Translations under genes and position numbers: made by a program
Shown: positions 35,086-43,040 of the stretch, piece after piece
Layout: every line of letters starts with the position of its first letter
Position numbering within the stretch: the first letter of the stretch is position 1
NCBI GenBank assembly: GCA_902826685.1
Contig: CADEFT010000015.1
Span: 62,001-126,000, forward strand
Length of the DNA: 64,000 nt
Source of the DNA: an uncultured Acidobacteriota bacterium
Lineage (GTDB): Bacteria > Acidobacteriota > Terriglobia > Bryobacterales > Bryobacteraceae
Direction: 5' to 3'
Notes under the pieces: generated by a model
Told to the model about the DNA's origin: nothing
Databases searched by the model: none
The model's input: only the letters and a program-made list of their open reading frames with translations

Positions 35086-35106
35086 CCCACTTGGATCTCC
35101 CGGACC

Positions 35107-35892
35107 TTACTGCTTTTTCGGTTCCGCGGCGGGAGCGGCGGCGGGCGCCGACTTCGCCTTGGCCTGCGCCGCGCGGACTTTTTCGGCCTGCGCGAACTGC
35201 TTGACCTGCGGATTCACGTCCGCGATGGCCATGACTTTGTCGGCCATGGCGATGGCGTCGTCCGGTTTGCCGGCCATGTTGTAGGCCTGTGCCAGGCGCA
35301 CCATGGTGGAGGGATCGCTGCTGAGGTCGATGGCCGACTTGTAGTTTGCGATGGCGACATCGAACTTCTTCCGCGCCACGCCCGCCAGGCCCAGAACCTC
35401 GAAATGCTGCGCGGTGAAATCCTTCTTGGCGCCTTCCCAGTCGGCATCCGACATTTGCGGATTCATCTTTGTGGCGGTCTTCAGCGCTTCGTTGGCGTCC
35501 TTGGCCAGCTTTTCGGCCCGGCCCAGCTTTTCTTCCTTGTCGAAGTCGTGTTCGCGGACGCGCGAGGCGAGCGTGCGGCCCATGGTCAGCATTGCCATGT
35601 AGTTTTTGGGATCGGCTTCGAGCGTGCGCTCGCCGTAAATGATCACCTTGTCGCCATCGTTTAACTGCGCCGAGGCTTCAGTCGCCAGGTAGAGCGCGAT
35701 GGCTTTAAAGTCGGTATCGGCGAATTTTTGCAGCAGGCTTTCGGCCGCGGCGATGCGCGCGCTCGGATCCTGCGCCTGAAACACCGCCTGCACGGCCTCG
35801 GCTTCTTTCTGGGACTTAACGCCCGGGGCCTTCTGGGCAAGGGCTGAAACCGCCATCACGGCGAATATCGCAACGGTAGCCAATCTCTTCAT
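35107..35892 (-). CDS. Exported tetratricopeptide-repeat protein
   Basis: A signal peptide is evident (MKRLATVAIFAVMAVSALAQ). The 261-residue protein has about four TPR-like units, best seen as GVARKKFDVAIANYKSAIDLSSDPSTMVRLAQAYNMAGKPDDAIAMADKVMA, and a C-terminal Ala/Lys/Pro-rich tail. TPR proteins are protein-interaction scaffolds; no partner is apparent. It is on the same strand as rnc and serS and 42 bp downstream of another TPR protein gene. Periplasmic location is likely. Confidence 0.8.
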   Translation of the reverse strand: MKRLATVAIFAVMAVSALAQKAPGVKSQKEAEAVQAVFQAQDPSARIAAAESLLQKFADTDFKAIALYLATEASAQLNDGDKVIIYGERTLEADPKNYMAMLTMGRTLASRVREHDFDKEEKLGRAEKLAKDANEALKTATKMNPQMSDADWEGAKKDFTAQHFEVLGLAGVARKKFDVAIANYKSAIDLSSDPSTMVRLAQAYNMAGKPDDAIAMADKVMAIADVNPQVKQFAQAEKVRAAQAKAKSAPAAAPAAEPKKQ

Positions 35893-35933
35893 CGAGTCGC
35901 TCTCCTTCTTCCTTTCAAAATTGTCTCATCCGA

Positions 35934-37436
35934 TTATGGCGTTTTCCGGCGGAACGCGCCATCGAGGCCCTTTTGGGCCATCTGCCGGGCGCCATCGGAA
36001 ATGCCTTCGGTGCCAAGCGCGGATTTGTAGAGTCCGGCCGCCTGCTCGACTTCTCCCGTAATGTCGGAAAGCCGGCCCAGATAGACCAGCGACCATGCCT
36101 TGACGGCCGGGTCCGGCTCGAGTTCCAGCGTTTTCTTGAAGAGGCGCTCGGCGAGTTCGGGGTTGTTTTCGAGCGTGGCGATACGCGCCAGTCCGTAATA
36201 GGAACGAGCGTGCCATTGCCGGTTGTCGGATTCCTTCAGCGCGTTCAAGTAGCCGGTACGCGCCTGCCCGGTGCGGCGCGCGGCCAGATGCTCGTCGGCG
36301 ACCGCCAGCGTTTTCTCGGCGCCCACCGGTTCGGGCGGCGCGACCACGGCCGCCTGCCGCACGACCCGCGAAAAGGGCTTGCCGGCAAACTGCACGCCTT
36401 CGAGCCGCTTGTCTTCTTTCTTCAGATCGATGCCGTTGATCAGATCCGGGAAATACAGCCGCAGGGATTGTTCCTGCTTTTCGTATGCCATGAGCGCTTC
36501 GGCGAAATAGGGCGTCAGGACGAAGCCTTCGGCCAACGCCTGATCGACCATCTGCTGGCGCCTGGCGGAGGCTCCGTAACCCGTCATCAGGCGGGCTTCG
36601 ACGGCGCGTACCAGGCTGCGCTGGGTCAACAGGCCGAAGTCGGTTTTGAACGCCGGATCGAGCAGCGGCGCGGCCTGGGCGAAGTCGCCGAGCCCCTTCT
36701 TCTTTTCGATGATTTCGTTGTGTTTGAGCGACAACGGATCGATCAGGTAGGTCAAGTAGGCCTGACGGATACGATCGATCTGCGGTTCCGGGGACGACGT
36801 GACGATGACGAAAAATTCATCGCCATACAGGCGGTTCTGAACGTGATTGGGAGCGCCCAGCAGGTCCACGAACACCTGAAAACGCCGGCCGAGGAATCCG
36901 CTGGTGGGGTTGCGCAGATAACCGTTGGCTTCGAGGATCGCTTTTGAAACCGGCTCATGATACCGGGCAATGGCCTGATCGAAGGCGGGCTGCGCGGCTT
37001 TCCACAGTTCGTCGATGCCCGCTTCCTGATGGAAGCGCTTCATCAGGTCCGGAAGCTCGGTGAGGGCGGCGACCTCCGGCGGCAGATCGTTGCGGCGGAA
37101 CCGGTATTTGTAGGTGGGCGCTTCGACGCAGAGGGAAAACGAAAGGTAAAGGCTGAGCAGGCGGGCGTCGTCTTCCTGCCGGTGATCCTTGATGAAGCGG
37201 CGAATCTCTTCGACCACGGGGATGGGCTTCGACGCCAGGTGCTTGCGCACGGCCGCCCGCAGCGGGCTGTTGGAAGGCGACTGGATATCGGCGTCGTAGC
37301 CTGCGGCGTTGAGCGCCGCCAGGACGCTGAACATCGTCAGGCTGCCGTCGAGTTGGCCGGGCTCGCCGGCGGCCCTAAGGGCCGGGGCCGATGCCAGGCT
37401 GAGGACAAGCGCAAGTGCAGGCAGATGGCGGGACAC
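35934..37436 (-). CDS. Exported TPR-containing hypothetical protein
   Basis: GTG at 37436 is preferred as start because it begins a clean signal peptide (SRHLPALALVLSLASAPALRAA) with a purine-rich ribosome-binding site about 10 bp upstream; an ATG 51 bp further upstream would give a charged extension. The 500-residue protein has a helical middle with EIRRFIKDHRQEDDARLLSLYLSFSLC and AGIDELWKAAQPAFDQAIARYHEPVSKAILEANGYLR, and a TPR-like C-terminus (residues about 395-490). An YGDEFFVIVTSSPEPQIDRIRQAYLTYLIDPL segment is characteristic of this unnamed family. Function is unknown. The promoter would lie in the 218-bp gap shared with infC. Confidence 0.7.
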   Translation of the reverse strand: MSRHLPALALVLSLASAPALRAAGEPGQLDGSLTMFSVLAALNAAGYDADIQSPSNSPLRAAVRKHLASKPIPVVEEIRRFIKDHRQEDDARLLSLYLSFSLCVEAPTYKYRFRRNDLPPEVAALTELPDLMKRFHQEAGIDELWKAAQPAFDQAIARYHEPVSKAILEANGYLRNPTSGFLGRRFQVFVDLLGAPNHVQNRLYGDEFFVIVTSSPEPQIDRIRQAYLTYLIDPLSLKHNEIIEKKKGLGDFAQAAPLLDPAFKTDFGLLTQRSLVRAVEARLMTGYGASARRQQMVDQALAEGFVLTPYFAEALMAYEKQEQSLRLYFPDLINGIDLKKEDKRLEGVQFAGKPFSRVVRQAAVVAPPEPVGAEKTLAVADEHLAARRTGQARTGYLNALKESDNRQWHARSYYGLARIATLENNPELAERLFKKTLELEPDPAVKAWSLVYLGRLSDITGEVEQAAGLYKSALGTEGISDGARQMAQKGLDGAFRRKTP

Positions 37437-37505
37437 TACGATCCGATTCCTCTTAGAGTGTAGCGGTTCGGGCGAAATAATTTCCACAGGCCCTGCACAA
37501 TGGGC

Positions 37506-37534
37506 TGGACACGCGGCGCCGATCCGACTACACT
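37506..37534 (+). promoter_or_regulatory. Sigma-70-like promoter for infC
   Basis: TGGACA (37506-37511) and TACACT (37529-37534) are separated by 17 bp, matching TTGACA-N17-TATAAT in 5/6 and 4/6 positions. Transcription would begin near 37541, giving a leader of about 115 bases before infC. Confidence 0.55.
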
Positions 37535-37559
37535 AAGGCTGTATTGCTGATCTTTTATA

Positions 37560-37595
37560 GGGGGAACTCCAGCCTGTCGCAGGCCCGGATCCCCC
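37560..37595 (+). promoter_or_regulatory. Structured leader hairpin upstream of infC
   Basis: A long interrupted stem can form: GGGGGA (37560-37565) pairs with TCCCCC (37590-37595), TCC (37568-37570) with GGA (37587-37589) and GCCTG (37572-37576) with CAGGC (37580-37584), loop TCG. A weak T-rich run (TTTCGACATTTT) follows. It could be an attenuator or a protein-binding leader, like the ribosomal-protein or IF3 autoregulatory leaders known in other bacteria. An AAGGAG at 37612-37617 is too far from the infC ATG to serve it. Confidence 0.45.
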
Positions 37596-37654
37596 TTTCG
37601 ACATTTTGAGCCAAGGAGTCAAACGAAACCGCTGAAGCGAGTTTTCCTTAACGA

Positions 37655-38278
37655 ATGTACCCACCAAGACAATATCCACCCCGCCGTCCTGTCCGTATCC
37701 GTGAAAATGTGAATGAAGCCATCCGGGCTCGCGAAGTGCGAGCGGTGTTCCCCGATGGTTCCGTTGAGATCCTGCCGACACCCGCGGCCGTGCGGAAAGC
37801 GCAGGAACTGGGCCTGGACCTGATTGTCGTTCAGCCCAACACGGAGCCTCCCGTCGCCAAGGCCATGGATTATGGCCAGTGGCAATACGAAAACAAGAAG
37901 AAGCAGCACGAAGCCAAGAAGAAGCAGCACGTCATCCAGGTGAAAGAGGTCAAGTTCCGGCCCAACACCGACGACCACGACTACGACTTCAAGAAGAACA
38001 ACGCGATCCGGTTCCTCAAAGAAGGCAATCGCGTGAAGGCTTTGGTGCAGTTCCGGGGCCGCGAAATCGCGCACGTCGATCTCGGGCAGAAACTGCTGCG
38101 CCGTTTCACCGAAGACCTGGCTCCGTTTGGAGCCGTGGATGGGCAGCCGAAACTGGAAGGCCGCGCCTTCCACGTCATTATCAGTCCCGCCAAGGACAAG
38201 GCTGCCGCCGCACAGCCGAAGAAAGAGAAGCCGCAGGCCGCTCCGGCTCCGGCCGCCGCCCAGGTGCCCGTGCAGTAG
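37655..38278 (+). CDS. infC: Translation initiation factor IF-3
   Basis: The 207-residue protein has the IF3 N-terminal domain (RIRENVNEAIRAREVRAVFPDG), the linker YGQWQYENKKKQHEAKKKQHVIQVKEVKFRP and the C-terminal domain ending in LEGRAFHVIISP, plus an unusual Ala/Pro/Lys-rich 30-residue tail. IF3 controls start-codon fidelity and ribosome recycling. ATG at 37655 follows an in-frame TAA and has no Shine-Dalgarno. In most bacteria rpmI and rplT follow infC; here a soxC-like gene follows after 18 bp, so infC is detached from the ribosomal-protein genes. Confidence 0.95.
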   Translation: MYPPRQYPPRRPVRIRENVNEAIRAREVRAVFPDGSVEILPTPAAVRKAQELGLDLIVVQPNTEPPVAKAMDYGQWQYENKKKQHEAKKKQHVIQVKEVKFRPNTDDHDYDFKKNNAIRFLKEGNRVKALVQFRGREIAHVDLGQKLLRRFTEDLAPFGAVDGQPKLEGRAFHVIISPAKDKAAAAQPKKEKPQAAPAPAAAQVPVQ

Positions 38279-38296
38279 CTCGCACGGGTCCGACCT

Positions 38297-39472
38297 ATGT
38301 CAAGCCGCCGGCGTTTCCTGACCGCGGGCGCCGCCGCTCTCACCGGTTGCCAGAACGAAGAGCCCTCCACCTCCGGCGCGCACATGCGCGCTTACGGCGA
38401 GCGCTCGCCGCACGAAAAGCCCGTCCGGGTCATTCGCGAGCTCACCGCCAGCAAGGGCACCGGCTCCAGCCGTACACCGTTGCACGAAATTTACGGCATT
38501 ATCACGCCCTCGGCGCTGCATTATGAACGCCATCATTCCGGCGTGCCCGATATCGACCCCGCCCAACACACTTTGTTGATCCACGGCCTGGTGGAGAAGC
38601 CGCTCGTATTTTCCGTGGACGCCATTCGTGCCCGCCCCGCTGTCTCACGTGTGTATTTCCTCGAATGTTCGGGCAACAGCGTCGGCGACAACCGGGGTGC
38701 GCCGTTCCCCGATGTGCAGGGCAGCATGGGATTGTTGAGTTGTTCGGAATGGACCGGCGCATCGCTGCGGTCGCTGCTTGAGGAGGCGGGTTTGAAGCCC
38801 GGGGCCAAGTGGGTCATCGCCGAAGGTGCCGACAACGGCCGCATGGCGCGCAGCATCCCGCTCGAAAAGTGCCTTGAGGATACGCTGGTGGTCTATGGCC
38901 AGAACGGAGAGGCGCTACGGCCGGAACAGGGCTATCCGTTGCGGCTGATCGTGCCGGGATGGGAAGGCAACATCAACGTCAAGTGGCTTCACCGGCTGCA
39001 CGTTGCGGCCGAACCCGCCATGTCGGTGAAGGAGACCGCTTTCTATACGGAACTCATGCCCGATGGCAAGGCGCAGATGTTTACTTACGTCATGGAAGCG
39101 CGCTCGGTCATTACGCGGCCTTCGGGCGGAATGAAGTTGCCGGTTGGCGGCGGGATCCATGAAGTTACCGGTCTTGCCTGGACCGGGAAAGGCAGCATCC
39201 GCCGGGTTGAAGTTTCCACCGACGGCGGCAAGACCTATCACGACGCGGAACTGCAGCAGCCGGTGCTGCCCCAGGCGCTGGTGCGCTTTCGCTATCGTTG
39301 GCAGTGGGACGGCCAGGAGGCCGTTCTGCAATCCCGTTGTACCGACGAGACCGGCTACCTGCAGCCCACACATGCCGAGTATGCCGCCGTGCGCGGGCTC
39401 AACAGCGGTTATCACTACAACGCCATCAAGCCCTGGTTTGTGCGCGCCGACGGCAGCGTGAAGCATGTATAG
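38297..39472 (+). CDS. soxC: SoxC-like molybdopterin subunit (copy 2)
   Basis: The 391-residue protein is a paralogue of the one at 27319, with matching blocks ITPSALHYERHHSGVPDIDP, FLECSGNS (molybdenum-ligand Cys124), CSEWTGASL and GWEGNINVKWLHRL. The leader SSRRRFLTAGAAALTGC carries both a twin-arginine motif and a lipobox-like LTGC, so it may be Tat-exported and lipid-anchored, unlike copy 1. Its 3' end (from 39338) is partly repeated just downstream at 39532-39650. It lies only 18 bp after infC and may share its transcript. Confidence 0.9.
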   Translation: MSSRRRFLTAGAAALTGCQNEEPSTSGAHMRAYGERSPHEKPVRVIRELTASKGTGSSRTPLHEIYGIITPSALHYERHHSGVPDIDPAQHTLLIHGLVEKPLVFSVDAIRARPAVSRVYFLECSGNSVGDNRGAPFPDVQGSMGLLSCSEWTGASLRSLLEEAGLKPGAKWVIAEGADNGRMARSIPLEKCLEDTLVVYGQNGEALRPEQGYPLRLIVPGWEGNINVKWLHRLHVAAEPAMSVKETAFYTELMPDGKAQMFTYVMEARSVITRPSGGMKLPVGGGIHEVTGLAWTGKGSIRRVEVSTDGGKTYHDAELQQPVLPQALVRFRYRWQWDGQEAVLQSRCTDETGYLQPTHAEYAAVRGLNSGYHYNAIKPWFVRADGSVKHV

Positions 39473-39531
39473 CCGGCCGAAAGAAGCACCGGGCGCGGGC
39501 TCAACTGGCGGCTTGAAGCGGCAGACCGGCT

Positions 39532-39650
39532 GCGCCGATGAGACGGGCTATCATGCCGGGTATGTTTCCATACGCGGGCTCAGCGGCTATTGCGGCAACG
39601 CCATCAGCCGTGGTTTCTGCGCGCCGGGGGCGGCGTGAATTATGTATAGC
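39532..39650 (+). repeat. Decayed second copy of the soxC 3' end
   Basis: This segment aligns with the last 135 bp of the soxC gene just upstream (39338-39472): both run TGC/TGT-GCC/ACC-GA-GAGAC-GGCTA, then GCGGGCTCA, then AACGCCATCA, a GGTTT-TG-GCGC block, and end with ATGTATAGCC. About 16 bp are missing and no reading frame is kept. In the upstream copy the ATGTATAG would be the start of a soxD-like frame overlapping the soxC end; in this copy the same ATG is the actual start of soxD. This indicates a local tandem duplication followed by decay. Confidence 0.7.
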
Positions 39651-40151
39651 CTGATGCTGCTGGGGGCGCTTTGGGCGCAGCCCGCCGGACGTCCGGCCAC
39701 GGCGGAAGAAATCCGGGCGCGCGACATCACCGTCTTCCCGAACGGTGCCGGCCTTCCCGCAGGCGGCGGCGATGCCGTCAAGGGCGCAAAAATCTATGAA
39801 TCCCGGTGCGCGCTGTGCCACAACAAGCGCGGGGAAGGGAAGGCCGGCGAGTATCCGGCCCTGGTGGGCGGACGCGGCACCCTGGCCACGAAGGCTCCCA
39901 AGAAAACAGTGGGCAGTTATTGGCCCTACGCCACGACGCTATGGGACTACATCAACCGGGCGATGCCTTTCCACCAGCCCCGGATGCTGCCGCCCAACGA
40001 TGTATATTCGGTCACGGCGTATATCCTGTTTCTCAACGGGATCGTTGCGGAGACCGAGCCGATGAATGAGCGGACGCTGCCCGCCGTGCGGATGCCCAAC
40101 CGGGATGGCTTTATCCCCGATGCGCGCCCGGATGTGAAAGCGCGGCGCTAG
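39642..40151 (+). CDS. soxD: SoxD-like cytochrome c (copy 2)
   Basis: The 169-residue protein mirrors the copy at 28493, with a signal-like N-terminus, one haem motif CALCH (Cys56, Cys59, His60), the TVGSYWPYATTLWDYINRAMPFHQP block and the closing TLPAVRMPNRDGFIPDARPDV. It should pass electrons from its cognate SoxC. The 5' end sits in the duplicated segment described above, which has separated it by about 170 bp from its soxC, whereas in copy 1 the two overlap. It ends one base from the convergent VWA gene. Confidence 0.9.
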   Translation: MYSLMLLGALWAQPAGRPATAEEIRARDITVFPNGAGLPAGGGDAVKGAKIYESRCALCHNKRGEGKAGEYPALVGGRGTLATKAPKKTVGSYWPYATTLWDYINRAMPFHQPRMLPPNDVYSVTAYILFLNGIVAETEPMNERTLPAVRMPNRDGFIPDARPDVKARR

Positions 40152-41495
40152 TCAGGGCTTCTCGCCGGGCTTCAACTTCCGCCAACCCCCACTCTGTTGC
40201 GCCGGAGCCGGATCGGCCGTGGCCTGGGCGGGCGAAGGCTCGGACGGCGTAGCCGCACCCGCGCCGACATCGGGATTCGGTCCACGTGGCCCGCTACCGG
40301 ATCCATCGCTCACCGGACGCCGCTTGAACCGTGGCGTGGGATCGGAATCCGCCGCCGCGCCCGTATTGCTCGAAACCACGGGAGGAGGCTCGACCGTCTG
40401 TTCCGACGGGGTGGAGCGGCCGGCTTCCGACGGGGACAGATAATCGCGGCGATAACGCAGGTCCGCGTCGGGATAGCGCCGCCGGGCCGCGCCCGCCAGT
40501 GTCACATCCAATTGCCGCTGTTCACCGGCCCGCGCGTTCTCCGGCAACAGGAAATACAGGGCATACCGTTGGCGAATCCGCGAGAGTGTGGTCTCGACAG
40601 CCGAACCTTCTTCGATCGACAGGCTGTCGCCGCCGGAATCGCGGGCGATCTCGGCGGTACCGGCCGATTGATTCTCTCCACGCGGCAACCTGGCGCCGCC
40701 GCCTCCACCACCGGGATAGCCGCCGCCCTGCGGATAACGGCCGCCGCGTCCCAGGATGATGCCACCCAGGGGACCGCCCGGCCAGCCGCCCACACCTCCA
40801 CCACCGCCTTGAGGATAACGGCTGCGGCCCCCGCGTCCGCCGTAACCCATCACATCGGGCGCGAGCAGCGCCATCATGACGGTATCGGCCCGCGTCAATT
40901 CGCGCAAGACGCGAGCCTCGGCGCGATCGAATTCCGTACTGTCGTCGGTCAGGATCACGATGGCCCGGCGCGCATCCTTACGGGCGTTGCGGCTCACATA
41001 GGCCGCCGCGTCGAGCATGGCGCGAGTAATATCGGTGCCGCCATTGAACCGCTCCTGGTCCAGCAGCATATCCATCTGCCGGCCCAGTTCCCGCTGCGGC
41101 ATGAAGTTCGACCGCACGCGCGTGGCCCGGTCGAACACCATGATGGCCACACGGTCGTCGGGACCCATTACGCGCATGGCGTTTGCCGAGGCGCGCGCCA
41201 GCCGCTCCACGTGCGGCCGCATGCTGCCCGACACATCGACCAGAAACACCACATCGACCGGCATCTCTTCGCTCGCGAAGTTGCGGATCTCGCGATCCTG
41301 CCCGCCTTCCCGCAGCGTGAAATCCTCGCGGCGCAGGCCGGGGATGGCGCGGTTGTTCCGGTCGAGCACCTGCACGTCGACCCGCACCAGCGAAACATCG
41401 CTGCGGAAGACGACAGGCGCCTCTTCCTGGGCCCAGCCGAGCGGAGCCCCTGTGACGGCCATTGTGGCCAGCAGGGCGAACGGGGCGCGTATCAT
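40152..41495 (-). CDS. VWA-domain protein with glycine-rich insert (VWFA-related Acidobacterial type)
   Basis: The ATG at 41495 begins a signal peptide (IRAPFALLATMAVTGAPLGWAQ); the frame is open upstream without similarity. The 447-residue protein matches the VWFA-related acidobacterial type (VVFRSDVSLVRVDVQVLDRNNRAIPGLRREDFTLREGG), with MIDAS DVSGS in VVFLVDVSGSMRPH. A stretch of about 55 residues rich in Gly, Tyr and Pro (RYPQGGGG-type units) interrupts the domain after MALLAPDVMGYG. The C-terminus is Pro/Ser-rich and probably disordered. It should be exported; metal-dependent binding to a protein partner is the usual VWA role. Confidence 0.88.
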   Translation of the reverse strand: MIRAPFALLATMAVTGAPLGWAQEEAPVVFRSDVSLVRVDVQVLDRNNRAIPGLRREDFTLREGGQDREIRNFASEEMPVDVVFLVDVSGSMRPHVERLARASANAMRVMGPDDRVAIMVFDRATRVRSNFMPQRELGRQMDMLLDQERFNGGTDITRAMLDAAAYVSRNARKDARRAIVILTDDSTEFDRAEARVLRELTRADTVMMALLAPDVMGYGGRGGRSRYPQGGGGGVGGWPGGPLGGIILGRGGRYPQGGGYPGGGGGGARLPRGENQSAGTAEIARDSGGDSLSIEEGSAVETTLSRIRQRYALYFLLPENARAGEQRQLDVTLAGAARRRYPDADLRYRRDYLSPSEAGRSTPSEQTVEPPPVVSSNTGAAADSDPTPRFKRRPVSDGSGSGPRGPNPDVGAGAATPSEPSPAQATADPAPAQQSGGWRKLKPGEKP

Positions 41496-41577
41496 GGTCG
41501 TCTGTATGACGTGAGGGCGCCGGGTGCGGTTGCGGCGCCCTGATACAATTATGGAGTACCGCCTCCTGGATTTCCCA

Positions 41578-42492
41578 ATGAAATGTAAAGGTTTGTTTAC
41601 CCTTTTGCCGCTTTCGCTCGCGTGGGCGCAGGCGCCCCAACCGGCAGCTCCCCCCGCTCCTCCGGCGGCGATCGCCGCCCCGGTAGCCCCGCTCTCCCCG
41701 GACACTGTCGTCGCCACTTCGGCCGGCGAAAAGATCACCGCCGGGGAAGTGCGGAAGATTCTCGAAATTCTGCCGGCTCCCATGAAGCAGAACTACGCAC
41801 GCGATCCTAAATCCTTTCTGAATCAATGGATGTTGCTGCGGAAGCTGGTGCGCGAAGCCGAAGCCCAGAAGCTTGAACAGAAGAGTCCGTACAAAGAGGG
41901 CGTCGAACTGTCCCGCATGCAAGTACTTTCCCAGGCCGCGGTGGATGACTACCAGAGCCGCGTGAATGTTTCCAAGGAGGAAGTGGCCAAGTATTATGAA
42001 GAGAAAAAGGACGGCCACCTCCAGGCGGCGCTCAAGATCATCTATGTACCGTTTACGCCCAAGCCCGAGCCTGGAACCAAGCAGCGCACCGAGAAAGAGG
42101 CCCTGGCCCGAGCCGAAGAGGTGGTGAAGAAGGCCCGTGCGGCCGGGGCGGATTTTGGCGCCCTCGTTACGGAATATTCCGAAGATCCGATCTCCAAGGA
42201 GAAGGGTGGCGACTTCGGCCCGGTCAAGCGCGGCGACAGTCTGCCGGAGGCCGTGAAGCAGGCCGTATTTCAGTTAAAAAAAGATGAGATCAGCGATCCG
42301 GTCCGCCAGCCGAACGGGTATTATGTATTTCGCATGGTGAATCTCAATCCTCCGAGTCTCGAGGAACTGAGTGACACCCTGTATCGCGAACTCAAGAATG
42401 AGCGGGTAAGGCAATGGATGGACGCAAACATGAAATCCGTCGAACTGAAGATCGATCGGCCCGATTTCTTCCAGCAAGGTGCTGCCCAGTAG
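41578..42492 (+). CDS. PpiC-type peptidyl-prolyl cis-trans isomerase (SurA/PrsA-like)
   Basis: The ATG at 41578 opens a signal peptide (KCKGLFTLLPLSLAWAQ); an in-frame ATG 27 bp upstream is less favoured. The 304-residue protein has a Pro/Ala-rich spacer, an N-terminal helical chaperone segment (about 50-150) and a parvulin domain with the blocks LKIIYVPFTPKP, VTEYSEDPISKEKGGDFGPVKRGDSLPEAVKQAVFQLKKDEIS and QPNGYYVFRMV. It would aid folding of exported proteins. The 3' end overlaps the next gene's candidate start by about 79 bp. Confidence 0.9.
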   Translation: MKCKGLFTLLPLSLAWAQAPQPAAPPAPPAAIAAPVAPLSPDTVVATSAGEKITAGEVRKILEILPAPMKQNYARDPKSFLNQWMLLRKLVREAEAQKLEQKSPYKEGVELSRMQVLSQAAVDDYQSRVNVSKEEVAKYYEEKKDGHLQAALKIIYVPFTPKPEPGTKQRTEKEALARAEEVVKKARAAGADFGALVTEYSEDPISKEKGGDFGPVKRGDSLPEAVKQAVFQLKKDEISDPVRQPNGYYVFRMVNLNPPSLEELSDTLYRELKNERVRQWMDANMKSVELKIDRPDFFQQGAAQ

Positions 42493-43040
42493 GAGCGCGC
42501 CAGCGGCTCCGAATCGCTTCCAGGCGCCTGCCTGACTTCAGCGGACTGCCTTTGTCCTTCGAGTTCCGTCCGGGATTGACCATTGCCAACGGACAACTGC
42601 TTTCCGGTACCGGGCGCGGTACCGAAGTCCACGCCGCCTGTTTCCTGCCCCAGCGCAAAGTAACCCTGGATACGGATCTGATCGAGCGGCCGCGCGAGCT
42701 GCGGCGCATCGTCGCGCACGAGGTGTTCCATTTCGTCTGGTGGCGGCTGGGCAACCCCAGGCGGGAAGAGTGGGATAGCATACTGACGCGCGAGAGACGG
42801 GAAGGGGCACGGGGGGAACTCGGCTATTCCGCCGACGTGCTGAAAGAAGGACTTAAGCCCGCCGACTGGAAACGCCTCAGCCTCCGCTGGCGTCATTATC
42901 GCTGCGAGAGTTTTTGCGATAGCGCGGCCTGGTTTTTCTGCCGCGGGCTGCACAGCGAATACACGCTGGCGCCGCGATTCCGCCGCCGCCGGCAGGCGTT
43001 TTTTGAAAGCCTGCTGGATGGCGGTCCGCTGTCGATATAA
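42414..43040 (+). CDS. Putative HExxH zinc-metallopeptidase-like protein
   Basis: The 208-residue frame contains HEVFH (His102, Glu103, His106), the zincin-type zinc-binding motif, in a context REL-RRIVAHEVFHFVWW. It is followed by a basic, helical C-terminus (RHYRCESFCDSAAWFF). The start is uncertain: no ATG, GTG or Shine-Dalgarno was found between 42492 and 42545, so the listed start at 42414 overlaps the PpiC gene by 79 bp, and TTG near 42548 is the alternative. No third zinc ligand or family name was recognised. The next gene overlaps its stop by 1 bp (TAATG). Confidence 0.6.
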   Translation: MDGRKHEIRRTEDRSARFLPARCCPVGARQRLRIASRRLPDFSGLPLSFEFRPGLTIANGQLLSGTGRGTEVHAACFLPQRKVTLDTDLIERPRELRRIVAHEVFHFVWWRLGNPRREEWDSILTRERREGARGELGYSADVLKEGLKPADWKRLSLRWRHYRCESFCDSAAWFFCRGLHSEYTLAPRFRRRRQAFFESLLDGGPLSI

